DNA of 64,000 nucleotides from Novosphingobium barchaimii LL02 (GCF_001046635.1 NZ_KQ130454.1:317501-381500), one strand, 5' to 3'; positions 34,105 to 44,588 are shown, counted from the first letter of the stretch. Notes: generated from the letters alone by a model not told the origin. Numbers and translations are program-made.

Positions 34105-34320
34105 ATGGAAACCCGCACGCAGGAAGTCCACATCGAGAAGGATGACGCCCGTGCCGGCACGACGCCAGGCGTCGTCCGTTATGTGCTGATGATCAGCCTT
34201 GCCATCGCGATCGTGGCGCTTTCAGCCATCTGGCTGACCGGTTCCCTCACCACCCCCGAAACCGGCGGCGCGGCCGATACCTCGAAGGCGGTCGCCGAAG
34301 ACGGCGGCAAGATGCCGTGA
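34105..34320 (+). CDS. Small single-helix membrane protein, paralogue 1
   Basis: 71 residues: charged N-terminus (TQEVHIEKDDARAGTTPG), the block VVRYVLMISLAIAIVALSAI containing the membrane helix, and a short periplasmic tail. The same plan and many identical residues occur in the protein at 35140 (EVH, DDxAR, TP, VVRYVL/IVRYVL, SAIW). GGAGACAGG precedes ATG 34105. Its stop overlaps the next gene start (GTGA). Function unknown; promoter motif and neighbours suggest stress response. Confidence 0.78.
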   Translation: METRTQEVHIEKDDARAGTTPGVVRYVLMISLAIAIVALSAIWLTGSLTTPETGGAADTSKAVAEDGGKMP

Positions 34321-34550
34321 CCGCATGTTCACCCTCCGGCATATTGCGCAAGGGCACGGATGTGCGCTGGAAATGGGGTCAGGGGACCGCGACCGGCAAA
34401 GTCGCAGAGCGCTTCGAACGCCGTGTCAGCCGCACCATCAAGGGCAAGCGGATTGCCCGAAATGGCACCCATGACAATCCCGCCTACATCATTGAACAGG
34501 AAGATGGCGCCCGCGTCCTGAAACGTGGTTCGGAACTGGAACCCGCCTGA
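34317..34550 (+). CDS. DUF2945 (HVA1/Tudor-like) protein
   Basis: 77 residues from GTG 34317, overlapping the previous gene by GTGA. DUF2945 features are clear: KGTDVRWKWGQGTATGKV, then ARNGTHDNPAYIIEQEDG and the final VLKRGSEL. The family is named after hypervirulence-associated fungal proteins and has a Tudor-like fold of unknown role; bacterial members often sit with stress genes. Ends 1 nt overlapping the DUF1810 start (TGATG). Confidence 0.85.
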   Translation: MTACSPSGILRKGTDVRWKWGQGTATGKVAERFERRVSRTIKGKRIARNGTHDNPAYIIEQEDGARVLKRGSELEPA

Positions 34551-34999
34551 TGGACCTGCAACGCTTCGTCACCGCGCAGGATGAGATTTTCCCACAAATC
34601 CGCGCCGAACTCGTCAGCGGTGAAAAGCGCGGTCACTGGATGTGGTTCATCTTTCCGCAGCTTGCCGGGCTTGGCACCAGTTCCATGGCCGAGCGCTATG
34701 CCATCGAAGGTCTTGGCGAGGCGCGGCGCTATCTTGCGCATCCGGTTCTGGGGCCGCGCCTTGGGGAAGTGACGCAACTTATGCTTGGCTGGGCCGGGCG
34801 ACGCAGCGCCGTTGCTATTCTTGGCCCGGTGGATGCCGTGAAATTCTGCAGTTCGATGAGCCTGTTCGAGTTGGCAGCGCTGGAACGCAGCAGCGAGGCC
34901 GATCGATTTGGCCATGCTCTTGACGCCTTCTGTCAGGGGAGGCGTGATGAACGCACGATCGAAATGCTCAACCGCGTTTCCGCCAGGCCTGCGGCCTGA
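34550..34999 (+). CDS. DUF1810-domain protein
   Basis: 149 residues with the DUF1810 hallmarks: DLQRFVTAQDEIFPQI, then GHWMWFIFPQLAGLG, then RRYLAHPVLGPRL and SSMSLFELAAL. The family resembles NADAR-type N-glycosidases in fold, so a nucleotide- or ADP-ribose-related repair role is possible but not shown. Translationally coupled to the DUF2945 gene. Confidence 0.88.
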   Translation: MDLQRFVTAQDEIFPQIRAELVSGEKRGHWMWFIFPQLAGLGTSSMAERYAIEGLGEARRYLAHPVLGPRLGEVTQLMLGWAGRRSAVAILGPVDAVKFCSSMSLFELAALERSSEADRFGHALDAFCQGRRDERTIEMLNRVSARPAA

Positions 35000-35021
35000 A
35001 TTCCACCCTTCCGGCATAACG

Positions 35022-35047
35022 GGAACTTTTCCGCTCTTCCCGCGTAA
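35022..35047 (+). promoter_or_regulatory. EcfG-like promoter motif, upstream copy
   Basis: GGAAC, 16 nt, then CGTAA. It is part of a 15-nt direct repeat (TAACGGGAACTTTTC) shared with the next motif 28 nt downstream. The -10 part is a weaker match than the second copy. Confidence 0.35.
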
Positions 35048-35049
35048 CG

Positions 35050-35075
35050 GGAACTTTTCGGCATCGTACCGCGTT
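35050..35075 (+). promoter_or_regulatory. EcfG-type general stress promoter
   Basis: GGAAC (35050-35054), 17 nt, then CGTT (35072-35075): an exact match to the general stress sigma (EcfG/SigT) promoter of alphaproteobacteria. It ends 64 nt before the ATG of the small membrane gene at 35140, leaving a reasonable 5' leader. Confidence 0.65.
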
Positions 35076-35139
35076 CAGCAGTACGGACCGAACCAAGTGC
35101 GGCCACCAAGACCGCCATCGGCCCGACGGGAGAGCCGTC

Positions 35140-35343
35140 ATGCAACGTGTCGGAGACGAGGTTCACCTCGATGACGACGAGGCACGCGGGGGAAGCACGC
35201 CTAACATCGTTCGTTATGTGCTGATCGCCAGCCTTATTCTTGCCATTCTGGCCATGTCCGCGATCTGGATTTCGCGTGCGTGGTACGACAGCCCGGAAAG
35301 CGGCCAGGCTGTCACCGCAGAGCAGCATGCCCTGGGCAATTGA
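35140..35343 (+). CDS. Small single-helix membrane protein, paralogue 2
   Basis: 67 residues, paralogue of the protein at 34105: GDEVHLDDDEARGGSTPNIV, then RYVLIASLILAILAMSAIWI (the membrane helix), then a short polar tail. Charged N-terminus cytoplasmic by the positive-inside pattern around RYV. GGGAGAGCC upstream sets ATG 35140. Preceded by the best EcfG-type promoter in the window. Function unknown. Confidence 0.8.
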   Translation: MQRVGDEVHLDDDEARGGSTPNIVRYVLIASLILAILAMSAIWISRAWYDSPESGQAVTAEQHALGN

Positions 35344-35665
35344 CGCAGACAGATGATTTTGGGTGAACAGTGAAATTGACAGGAACCGCCTGCGTTACCG
35401 GATGAGGCCCTGAAGCCTTTGGTCCGGTTGCCGGCGGTTCCCGTCAAATCTGACGACAAAGTCGCCATCTCCTGTACCCACAGAACTACCCGCAACCTCT
35501 TGCGAATTCCTTAACGCGCTGAAAAAATCGCCTGCTAAAATCGGGGGCCACTTACAGCGAAACCCGCGCAAGGCCGCGCCAGCGCGCAGCAGCAGCCAGA
35601 TGCGCCTGCGCTCTCCTCACCTGCCGCTGCGTCCACTTGCCTGCCGGTCGCACCCGGCCTAGCCC
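35344..35665. other. Gene-free region with a long stem-loop (35376-35447)
   Basis: 322 nt between the small membrane gene and the GMC oxidoreductase. It contains a 72-nt inverted repeat with arms TTGACAGGAACCGCC and GGCGGTTCCCGTCAA (one wobble pair) around a loop holding CCGGATGAGG and GGTCCGG, which can form an inner stem. It may be a terminator, a repeat or a small RNA. After 35500 the sequence is Gly/Ala-codon-like GC-rich DNA without a recognisable gene and must hold the GMC gene promoter. Confidence 0.5.
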
Positions 35666-37273
35666 ATGGAAATGGGAGAGTTCGATTATATCATCGTGGG
35701 CGGAGGCAGTGCCGGCTGCGTCCTTGCCAACCGCCTCAGCGCCGACCCGAAAACGCGGGTCCTGTTGCTCGAAGCGGGCGGCAGGGACGACTATATCTGG
35801 ATACGCGTGCCGGTGGGCTACCTCTACTGCATCGGCAACCCGCGCACCGACTGGTGCATGTCAACCGAGGCCGAACAAGGGCTGTCTGGCCGCTCGCTCA
35901 AATACCCCAGAGGGCGCGTGCTCGGCGGCTCCTCGTCGATCAACGGCATGATCTACATGCGTGGCCAAGCCGCCGACTATGACGGCTGGCGCCAGTCCGG
36001 CAACGCCGGGTGGGGCTGGGACGACGTCCTGCCCTACTTCAAGCGCGCCGAGGACCATTACGAAGGCCCCGGCGAATTCCACGGCGGCGGCGGCGAAATC
36101 CGCGTCGAGAAGCAGCGGTTGCGCTGGGAAATCCTCGAATCCTTCCGCGACGCCTGCGAGCAGCAGGGCATCCCCCATAGCCGCGACTTCAACACCGGCG
36201 ACAACGAAGGCGCGGGTTTCTTCCAGGTCACCCAGCGCAGTGGCTGGCGCTGGAGCGCCTCCGACGCTTTCCTCAAACCCGTACGCAGCCGCGCCAACCT
36301 CAAGGTGGAGACCGGCGCGCTGGTGGACCGCGTCATCATCGAGCAAGGCCGCGCGGTCGGCGTTGCCTACACCCTCGGCGGCGAAAAGCGCGAGGCGCGC
36401 ACCGGCGGCGAAGTCATTCTGGCGGCGGGCGCGATCGGCTCACCCGCCATACTCGAACGCAGCGGCATCGGCGACGCCGCCCGCCTCGCCGACCTCGGTA
36501 TCGCCCCGGCGGCAGATAGCCCCGAAGTCGGCGCGAATCTGCAGGACCACCTGCAATTGCGCTGCGCCTGGCGCGTCTCAGGCGTCGCCACCCTCAACGC
36601 CCGCGCCGCCAACATCTTCGGCAAGGCGCTGATCGGCATGGAATATGCCCTGCGCCGTACCGGCCCCATGGCCATGGCCCCCAGCCAGCTGGGCGTCTTC
36701 ACCCGCAGCAATCCGCGTTACACCACCGCCAACCTCGAATACCACGTCCAGCCCCTGAGCCTCGCAGCCTTCGGCGGCGCGCTGGACCCGTTCCCCGCCT
36801 TCACCGCCAGCGTATGCAACCTGCGCCCCGAAAGCCGAGGGACCAGCCGCATCACCAGCGCCGATGCAGCGATCGCCCCCTCGATCCGCCCGAACTACCT
36901 CTCCGCCGCAGAAGACCGCCGCGTCGCCGCAGACGCGATCCGCATCACCCGCGCCATCGTCGCCCAGCCCGCGCTTGCCCGATATCACCCGGAGGAAGTA
37001 CGCCCCGGCATCGCTTTCCAGACCGAAGAGGAACTGCAAAACGCCGCCGGGGAGATCGGGACGACCATCTTCCATCCGGTAGGCACCGCGGCGATGGGGA
37101 CAGTGGTGGACCAGGAGCTGCGGGTCATCGGGGTGCGCGGACTGCGCGTGATTGACGCCTCGGTGATGCCGGCGATCACCTCGGGGAACACCAATGCTCC
37201 GACCATGATGATCGCGGAGAAAGGGGCGGAGATGGTTTTGAAGGCGCGTCGACATTCAGCCCCGTCATTCTGA
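35666..37273 (+). CDS. GMC-family FAD oxidoreductase (choline dehydrogenase-like)
   Basis: Flavoenzyme of 535 residues oxidising an alcohol substrate. FAD motif [18 protein letters not shown] at the N-terminus, GMC signature 1 ([20 protein letters not shown]), signature 2 ([20 protein letters not shown]), and the C-terminal active site [10 protein letters not shown] followed by [20 protein letters not shown]. Similar to choline, polyethylene-glycol and other alcohol dehydrogenases; the substrate cannot be told. A second start at ATG 35672 is possible. Ends in a terminator-like repeat. Confidence 0.92.
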   Translation: MEMGEFDYIIVGGGSAGCVLANRLSADPKTRVLLLEAGGRDDYIWIRVPVGYLYCIGNPRTDWCMSTEAEQGLSGRSLKYPRGRVLGGSSSINGMIYMRGQAADYDGWRQSGNAGWGWDDVLPYFKRAEDHYEGPGEFHGGGGEIRVEKQRLRWEILESFRDACEQQGIPHSRDFNTGDNEGAGFFQVTQRSGWRWSASDAFLKPVRSRANLKVETGALVDRVIIEQGRAVGVAYTLGGEKREARTGGEVILAAGAIGSPAILERSGIGDAARLADLGIAPAADSPEVGANLQDHLQLRCAWRVSGVATLNARAANIFGKALIGMEYALRRTGPMAMAPSQLGVFTRSNPRYTTANLEYHVQPLSLAAFGGALDPFPAFTASVCNLRPESRGTSRITSADAAIAPSIRPNYLSAAEDRRVAADAIRITRAIVAQPALARYHPEEVRPGIAFQTEEELQNAAGEIGTTIFHPVGTAAMGTVVDQELRVIGVRGLRVIDASVMPAITSGNTNAPTMMIAEKGAEMVLKARRHSAPSF

Positions 37274-37293
37274 ACTTGTTTCAGGATGACGGG
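37261..37293. repeat. Palindromic repeat family D, terminator-like
   Basis: Near-perfect palindrome CCCGTCATTCTGAA-CTTGT-TTCAGGATGACGGG directly at the stop codon of the GMC gene (TGA lies inside it). Short elements of this sequence are common in Sphingomonadales and other Alphaproteobacteria as far as I recall. Likely a terminator. Confidence 0.75.
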
Positions 37294-37339
37294 ATTTGGA
37301 CGGCAAAGCAGCGAATTTCGACATGTCCTGGCAGCACTC

Positions 37340-37366
37340 AGGGTCTGAGGCGATGGCCCCAGGCCT
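37340..37366. repeat. Palindromic repeat family C, single unit
   Basis: GGGTCTGAGGCGATGGCCCC followed by AGGCCTT; matches the units at 16820-16995 and 62027-62056. Lies between the convergent GMC and isomerase genes. Confidence 0.65.
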
Positions 37367-37380
37367 TCAACCCATCCCGC

Positions 37381-38193
37381 TTAAACCAGAAACTCCCGCG
37401 TTCGCTTGACGATCTCGCCCACGTAGTCCCGCGCGGCCCGCCCGTTCTGCGCTGCCGCCACCAGCGGTACTTCAAGCCCCAGCACCTGCCCGCGCGGCAG
37501 AGCATCGACGAATTCCCGCAGGGGCAGTTCGCCCTGCCCCGGCACCATGCGCCCTGTCATCGCCTCGGTCATATAGTCGCCCTCGCCCTTGCGGGGCGCG
37601 TCGCTGAGCTGGATGTGCCCGATCAGCGCCGGGTCCAGTTCCGCGATCTGGCGCACTGTCCCGCCGGAGCGGAAGAAGTGCATCGCATCTATCAGCACCC
37701 CTGCGCGGCCTTCGCCGATGTGACGCACGGCATCCAGTGCTTCGGGCAGCGAGCGGATGGTGAACAACGGGCAGAACTCGATCGAAAACCCCATGCTGCG
37801 CTCAGCCGCCATTTCCGCGAGGATGGCGAGCTGGTCGAAGGCGCGTCCGCGCTCGGCGCCCATGTCGGCGGAGTTGACGCGCAGGGCGCCAAGGTCGGCG
37901 AACAAGTCCATGTCGGCCGCGCGCTCCGACGCATCAATGTCGGAAGAAACGCTCATCCCCTCGGCGATGGAGATCGCTACGCCCCGGTCGCGCAGAGCGG
38001 CCTTCAGGTCGCGCCGCAGGCCCGCGTCATCGCGCAGCGACCATCCGGGGTAGCCGTGGGGATTGAAACGGTCGGGCAGCTGGGTCAGCCCCATCGAAAC
38101 GGCGGTGCAGCCGAGATCCGCCGCCAACGTGACATGCTCGACCGGACCAAGCCCAAGCACCGTCAGCAATTCCAGTCCAAGCGGATGTGGCAT
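37381..38193 (-). CDS. Sugar phosphate isomerase/epimerase-like TIM-barrel protein
   Basis: 270 residues of the xylose-isomerase-like TIM barrel family: GFSIEFCPLFTIRSLPEAL (metal-binding Glu), VLIDAMHFFRSGG (His and Asp), IGHIQLSDAPRKGEGD and GLEVPLVAAAQNGRAARDY. All metal-ligand positions seem present. Substrate unknown; members act on inosose, hydroxypyruvate, tagatose and others. Convergent with the GMC oxidoreductase, which could make a related sugar-derived ketone, but that is only a guess. Confidence 0.85.
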   Translation of the reverse strand: MPHPLGLELLTVLGLGPVEHVTLAADLGCTAVSMGLTQLPDRFNPHGYPGWSLRDDAGLRRDLKAALRDRGVAISIAEGMSVSSDIDASERAADMDLFADLGALRVNSADMGAERGRAFDQLAILAEMAAERSMGFSIEFCPLFTIRSLPEALDAVRHIGEGRAGVLIDAMHFFRSGGTVRQIAELDPALIGHIQLSDAPRKGEGDYMTEAMTGRMVPGQGELPLREFVDALPRGQVLGLEVPLVAAAQNGRAARDYVGEIVKRTREFLV

Positions 38194-38268
38194 TTATCGA
38201 ATCCTCTCCCGTATGCGCACGGGTATACAGCCTTGTCCCCAAGCGGGCACGGGCAATTGCAGGAAAGC

Positions 38269-38706
38269 TCAGTGCAGAAAGCCCTGCCGCCACTTCTTCG
38301 CAGCGTACCACAGCAGCGCCAGCGCTACGGCCCATATGGCGCCGTTAAGCGCGAGATTGCCCGGCGAAGTCACACCGCCGGGCATGTTCGAGGTCGCTTG
38401 CCAGACCTGGTTGCCCGCCAGCCCGCATAGCGAAACGGCGAACGCCGGAACCGCCCAGCGCGAACGGTCCAGCAGGGCCAGCGATCCGACGAACCCGCCG
38501 CCCACGCCCAGCGCCCATGTGAACAGTGACCAGGTGGGCGCGGAATCGAGCCAGTCGATGACCTCGGGCGGCAGTGAGGCGAGCCACTCGGGGCTGCGCA
38601 TCGCGGTCATGGTGAAATCGAGGCACCCGAAGGCGTTCCACACCAGCGCCAGCACCGCGATCAGCCAATAGGGCCAGCGCGGCTTCGTTACGACAGCATC
38701 TGCCAC
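38269..38706 (-). CDS. Four-helix integral membrane protein
   Basis: 145 residues with four predicted membrane segments (WLIAVLALVWNAFGCLDF, SLFTWALGVGGGFVGSLALL, AVPAFAVSLCGLAGNQVW, LNGAIWAVALALLWYAAKKW). I know of similar uncharacterised proteins in sphingomonads but no function. Located 75 nt upstream of the isomerase gene on the same strand and divergent from rarA. Confidence 0.75.
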   Translation of the reverse strand: MADAVVTKPRWPYWLIAVLALVWNAFGCLDFTMTAMRSPEWLASLPPEVIDWLDSAPTWSLFTWALGVGGGFVGSLALLDRSRWAVPAFAVSLCGLAGNQVWQATSNMPGGVTSPGNLALNGAIWAVALALLWYAAKKWRQGFLH

Positions 38707-38793
38707 GAGTTTCGCGCCCCTTTTTGCACCGCCTCCCCCTACGCCTGCCCCTCACCGGATGCAATTGCCGGCAAAGCTCGCTAGATAGCCGTG

Positions 38794-40116
38794 ATGGCCG
38801 ACCTTTTCGCCGACGAACTGCCGCCCCCCGGCACTCCCGATGACCTGCGCGAGGATGCCCCGCTCGCCGACCGCCTGCGTCCGCGCGTGCTGGAGGACGT
38901 GGTGGGGCAGGAGCACCTGACGGGCCCGGAAGGCGCGATCGGGCGCATGGTGGCGGCGGGGCGCCTGTCCTCGATGATCCTGTGGGGGCCGCCCGGCACC
39001 GGCAAGACCAGCACCGCGCGTCTGCTTGCCGCTGCCGTGGGGATGCGGTTCCATGCGGTGTCCGCGGTATTCTCGGGTGTGGCGGACCTCAAGAAGGCCT
39101 TCGCCGAGGCGGACGTCGCGGCAAAGGCGGGCCAGCGCACTCTGCTGTTCGTGGACGAAATCCACCGTTTCAACCGCGCCCAGCAGGACGGCTTCCTGCC
39201 TTTTGTCGAGCGCGGCACCGTCACCCTTGTCGGTGCGACGACCGAGAACCCCAGCTTCGCGCTCAACGCCGCTTTGCTCAGCCGTGCGCAGGTGCTGATC
39301 CTGCACCGCCTCGATGCTGCAGCGCTATCCGCGCTGCTGGACAAGGCCGAAGACCTCGAAGGCGCGCTGCCGCTGACCGCCCCCGCGCGCGAGGCGCTGG
39401 TCGCCTCGGCGGATGGCGACGGGCGGTTCCTGCTCAACCAGGCCGAAACGCTCTATGCCGCGAAGATCGCGGCTCCCCTCGATCCTGCGGGTCTCGGCCA
39501 GTTTCTGCAGCGCCGCGTGGCGGTGTACGACAAGGACCGCGACGGGCATTACAACCTGATCAGCGCGCTGCACAAATCGGTGCGCGGGTCCGATCCGCAG
39601 GCCGCGCTCTACTACATGGCGCGGATGCTGACGGCGGGCGAGGAGCCGCTGTTCGTCCTGCGCAGGCTGGTGCGCATGGCCAGCGAGGACATCGGCCTCG
39701 CCGATCCGCAGGCGCTGGTGCAGTGCCTTGCCGCCAAGGACGCCTACGAATTTCTCGGTTCGCCCGAGGGGGAACTGGCGATCGTGCAGGCCTGCCTTTA
39801 CGTCGCCACTGCGCCCAAATCGAACGCGGCTTATGCGGCGTTCAAGTCCTCGTTCAAAGCCGCGCGCGAGACCGGGTCGCTCAGCCCCCCGGCGAACATC
39901 CTCAACGCGCCGACCAAGCTGATGAAGGATATCGGCTACGGCAAGGACTACGCCTACGACCACGACGCGCCCGACGGTTTCTCAGGCGACAACTACTGGC
40001 CCGACGAGATCGGCCCGCAAGTCTACTACGAACCCGTCGAACGCGGCTTCGAGCGCGAGGTGAAAAAGCGCCTGGAATGGTGGGACAAGAAGCGCGCCGA
40101 GCGGCGGGAGAAGTGA
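38794..40116 (+). CDS. rarA: Replication-associated recombination protein RarA (MgsA)
   Basis: AAA+ ATPase acting at stalled replication forks. 440 residues from ATG 38794 (a GTG sits one codon earlier). Walker A WGPPGTGKTSTARL, Walker B LLFVDEIHRFNRAQQDG, sensor LVGATTENPSFALN, and the C-terminal tetramerisation domain with NLISALHKSVRGSDPQAALY and YAYDHDAPDGFSGDNYWP. Followed by repeat A. Confidence 0.95.
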   Translation: MADLFADELPPPGTPDDLREDAPLADRLRPRVLEDVVGQEHLTGPEGAIGRMVAAGRLSSMILWGPPGTGKTSTARLLAAAVGMRFHAVSAVFSGVADLKKAFAEADVAAKAGQRTLLFVDEIHRFNRAQQDGFLPFVERGTVTLVGATTENPSFALNAALLSRAQVLILHRLDAAALSALLDKAEDLEGALPLTAPAREALVASADGDGRFLLNQAETLYAAKIAAPLDPAGLGQFLQRRVAVYDKDRDGHYNLISALHKSVRGSDPQAALYYMARMLTAGEEPLFVLRRLVRMASEDIGLADPQALVQCLAAKDAYEFLGSPEGELAIVQACLYVATAPKSNAAYAAFKSSFKAARETGSLSPPANILNAPTKLMKDIGYGKDYAYDHDAPDGFSGDNYWPDEIGPQVYYEPVERGFEREVKKRLEWWDKKRAERREK

Positions 40117-40140
40117 TCCGGGATGTTCGTGTGATCGCGG

Positions 40141-40240
40141 CGGGGGCTTCGACAGGCTCAGCCTGAGCAGGTTTTCACGGTCACCTCACTCGATCATTCA
40201 TCTCAGATCCCGCTCAGGCTGAGCTTGTCGAAGCCCCCCG
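40141..40240. repeat. Palindromic repeat family A, inverted pair
   Basis: CGGGGGCTTCGACAGGCTCA at the left and GAGCTTGTCGAAGCCCCCCG at the right pair across about 60 nt. Sits 24 nt after the rarA stop and ends 33 nt before the next gene. Confidence 0.85.
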
Positions 40241-40272
40241 CGTTCCCACGCGACACCCAGGACGGAACCACG

Positions 40273-41157
40273 ATGCATTTCCGCAACTTCATGGCGATCG
40301 ACTGGTCCGGCGCACAGGGTGAGCGGCACAAGGGCATTGCGCTCGCCCTGTGCGCGCAAGGGGACGGCGCCCCGCGCCTGCTGCACCCGCCCGGCCATGC
40401 GCGCTGGTCCCGCGCCGAGGTGCTCGACCTGCTGCTCCGCCGCCTGCCGCCCGATACGCTGGTGGGCATGGACCTGGGCATATCACTGCCTTTCGCCGAT
40501 GCAGGCGCGTTCTTTCCCGGATGGGCGCAAAGCCCGCCAGATGCCCGCGCGTTATGGGCGATGATCGACCGCCTTTGCGCGGATGATCCGCACCTTGGCG
40601 CCGCCAGCTTCGTCGACCACCCAGGTCTCAGCGCCTATTTCCGCCGCCACGGCGGGCGAGAGGGTGTGCACTTCCACCTTCCCGGCGCCTTGCACCGGCG
40701 CGGACGGATGCGCGTGACAGAGGAGGCGCAGGCCCGCGCCGGGTGCAGGCCCTACTCCAACTTCAACCTCGTCGGCGCGGCGCAAGTCGGCAAGTCGAGC
40801 TTGACGGGGATGCGCCTGCTCCACCGGCTGGGTGGGCGCGTGCCGGTGTGGCCGGTCGATCCGCTACCGGAAAGCGGGCCGGTGGTGACTGAAATCTACA
40901 CTACCCTCGCCGCCGTTGCCGCCGGGCGCACCGCTGGCCGTGCCAAGATGACCGATCACGCCGCGCTCGATACCGCGCTGGCCGCGCTCGGCTCGCAGCC
41001 GCTGGGCGGCAGCGGCGCGATCGACGATCACAGCGCGGATGCCCTCGTCACCGCCGCCTGGCTGCGCACCGCCGCGCACCGCAGCGAACTGTGGCATCCC
41101 TCTGAACTTACGCCGGAACTCGCCGCAACCGAGGGCTGGACCTTCGGCGCGGCCTGA
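40273..41157 (+). CDS. Conserved hypothetical protein, possibly DUF429-like nuclease fold
   Basis: 294 residues. The start MHFRNFMAIDWSGAQGERHK has the Asp-Trp-Ser pattern of RNase H-fold proteins; later acidic residues in VGMDLGISLPFADAG and IDDHSADALVTAAWLRTA could complete a metal site. This resembles DUF429-type predicted nucleases, but I cannot confirm the family. The open frame begins at 40225 inside repeat A; ATG 40273 after GGAACC is the better start. 38 nt before the DUF885 gene. Confidence 0.6.
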   Translation: MHFRNFMAIDWSGAQGERHKGIALALCAQGDGAPRLLHPPGHARWSRAEVLDLLLRRLPPDTLVGMDLGISLPFADAGAFFPGWAQSPPDARALWAMIDRLCADDPHLGAASFVDHPGLSAYFRRHGGREGVHFHLPGALHRRGRMRVTEEAQARAGCRPYSNFNLVGAAQVGKSSLTGMRLLHRLGGRVPVWPVDPLPESGPVVTEIYTTLAAVAAGRTAGRAKMTDHAALDTALAALGSQPLGGSGAIDDHSADALVTAAWLRTAAHRSELWHPSELTPELAATEGWTFGAA

Positions 41158-41195
41158 CGCACAACCTGCTCCATAAAACAGGGAGCTTCCACCCA

Positions 41196-42923
<1,728 letters not shown>

Positions 42924-43005
42924 CCAAAGCTGTTTTCTGACTGGACCGGTGCCCCCCGCTCGCGGTAAGGGCGCCGGACTAGCCCCGCTTAAAGCGGAAC
43001 GCAGG

Positions 43006-43081
<76 letters not shown>

Positions 43082-43087
43082 CGCGCA

Positions 43088-43273
43088 TTGCGATTTCTGC
43101 CAAGACAGCCAGATTGCGTTGACCGGCAAACACCGTCAGGCAAGCACCGCCAGGAAGGGCGCGGCAATACCGTGGGCGCGCTCCTCGGCTCGATCGTGAT
43201 CAGCGGCCGTTCTGCGGTCATGGTGCAGGGCCAGCAGGTTCCCGCCTTCACCGCCGCACCCGTTCCCTACTGA
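43088..43273 (+). CDS. Short hypothetical ORF downstream of tRNA-Thr (uncertain)
   Basis: 61 codons from ATG 43088, followed 17 nt later by a strong hairpin. The C-terminal half (NTVGALLGSIVISGRSAVMV) reads like protein with Gly/Ala/Val pattern, whereas the N-terminal half does not, and there is no ribosome site. It may be the tail of a decayed gene. It is the only candidate in the 291-nt gap between tRNA-Thr and nrdB. Confidence 0.25.
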   Translation: MRFLPRQPDCVDRQTPSGKHRQEGRGNTVGALLGSIVISGRSAVMVQGQQVPAFTAAPVPY

Positions 43274-43289
43274 GCACACCCGACATGCA

Positions 43290-43320
43290 ACAGGCGCCCC
43301 CGCGAACGGTGGGCGCCTGT
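43290..43320. terminator. Bidirectional stem-loop terminator
   Basis: ACAGGCGCCC...GGGCGCCTGT, a perfect 10-bp stem with an 11-nt loop, lying 53 nt beyond the nrdB stop and 17 nt beyond the short frame on the other strand. No T-run on either side, but the stem is the strongest in the region. Confidence 0.65.
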
Positions 43321-43372
43321 CCTGTATGGCAGTCCGGGCACCCTGCAATGCAGGATTGCCCGGTATTTTACG

Positions 43373-44428
43373 TCACTCCGCAGCGACGCCTTCGCCGAAG
43401 AGGCCCGGCTCCGCACCGTCGTCGACCAGCAGGATGTCGTCGTTGGTGGTCGCCTTGCGGCGCGAATCGAAGTTCGACCACACGGTGTTCCAGTCGCCGC
43501 GAGTCGCGCCCTTCGAATATTCGGTCGCGCGGGTTTCGAAGAAGTTGGCATGTTCCACGCCGTTGAGCAGCGGCTGCAGCCAGGGCAGCGGGTGATCCTC
43601 GATCAGGTAGATCGGCTTCAGGCCCAGCTGCGTCATGCGCCAGTCGGCGATGTAACGGATGTAGCGCTTGATGTCCTTGGCGGTCATGCCGTTGACCGGG
43701 CCCATTTCAAAAGCGAGGTCGATGAAGTTGTCTTCCAGGCGCACGGTGGTCTGGCACTGATCGGCGATATCGTCCTTCACCGCCTTGGTCAGGCAGTCCC
43801 GCTCGCGCACGAAAGTATGATAAAGCTGGATGATGCCTTCGCAGTGCAGGGATTCGTCTCGCACCGACCACGAGACGATCTGGCCCATGCCCTTCATCTT
43901 GTTGAAGCGCGGGAAGTTCATCAGCATCGCGAAGCTGGCGAACAGCTGCACCCCCTCGGTAAAGCCACCGAACATGGCCAGCGTGCGCGCGATGTCCTCG
44001 TCGTTGTCGACGGTGAACTTCTGCAGATAGTCGTGCTTGTCCTTCAGCTCGGAGTATTCGAGGAATGCGCCGTACGTGCTCTCGGGCATGCCGATGGTGT
44101 CGAGCAGGTGCGAATAGGCGGCGATGTGCACCGTCTCCATGTTGGAGAAGGCGGCCAGCATCATCTTGATCTCGGTCGGCTTGAAGACCCGCGAATATTT
44201 CTCGTGGTAGCAGTCCTGCACCTCGACGTCGGCCTGGGTGAAGAAGCGGAAGATCTGCGTGAGCAGGTTGCGCTCATGCTCGGAAATGTTCTGCGCCCAG
44301 TCGCGGCAGTCTTCGCCCAGCGGCACTTCCTCGGGCAGCCAGTGGACCTGCTGCTGGATCTTCCAGAAGTCGTAAGCCCAGGGATATTCAAAGGGCTTGT
44401 ACGTCTTGCGGGCTTCGAGAAGAGGCAT
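43373..44428 (-). CDS. nrdB: Ribonucleotide reductase class I, beta subunit
   Basis: Supplies the radical for making deoxyribonucleotides. 351 residues. Metal and radical residues: Asp in ADVEVQDCYHEKY, the ETVHIAAY block (Glu, His and the radical Tyr spaced as in E. coli R2), and RDESLHCEGIIQLY (Glu, His). Start chosen at ATG 44428. The alpha subunit gene nrdA is not adjacent, upstream or downstream, so it must lie elsewhere. A perfect dyad at 44589-44602 lies upstream. Confidence 0.93.
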   Translation of the reverse strand: MPLLEARKTYKPFEYPWAYDFWKIQQQVHWLPEEVPLGEDCRDWAQNISEHERNLLTQIFRFFTQADVEVQDCYHEKYSRVFKPTEIKMMLAAFSNMETVHIAAYSHLLDTIGMPESTYGAFLEYSELKDKHDYLQKFTVDNDEDIARTLAMFGGFTEGVQLFASFAMLMNFPRFNKMKGMGQIVSWSVRDESLHCEGIIQLYHTFVRERDCLTKAVKDDIADQCQTTVRLEDNFIDLAFEMGPVNGMTAKDIKRYIRYIADWRMTQLGLKPIYLIEDHPLPWLQPLLNGVEHANFFETRATEYSKGATRGDWNTVWSNFDSRRKATTNDDILLVDDGAEPGLFGEGVAAE

Positions 44429-44588
44429 GGGGCGGGCTCCGGTGGGTCGGCTGATATGGGGTTCACCTGAAGCCTCCATCACTGGCGCGCTCAGGCGGAG
44501 ACGTCAGAGATAGGCAGGATCGCTGCCAAATCCATGCGCCGAATCAATCTTTGCACAGGTAGATGTAGGGGCAAGTGAATTGTTTTAC

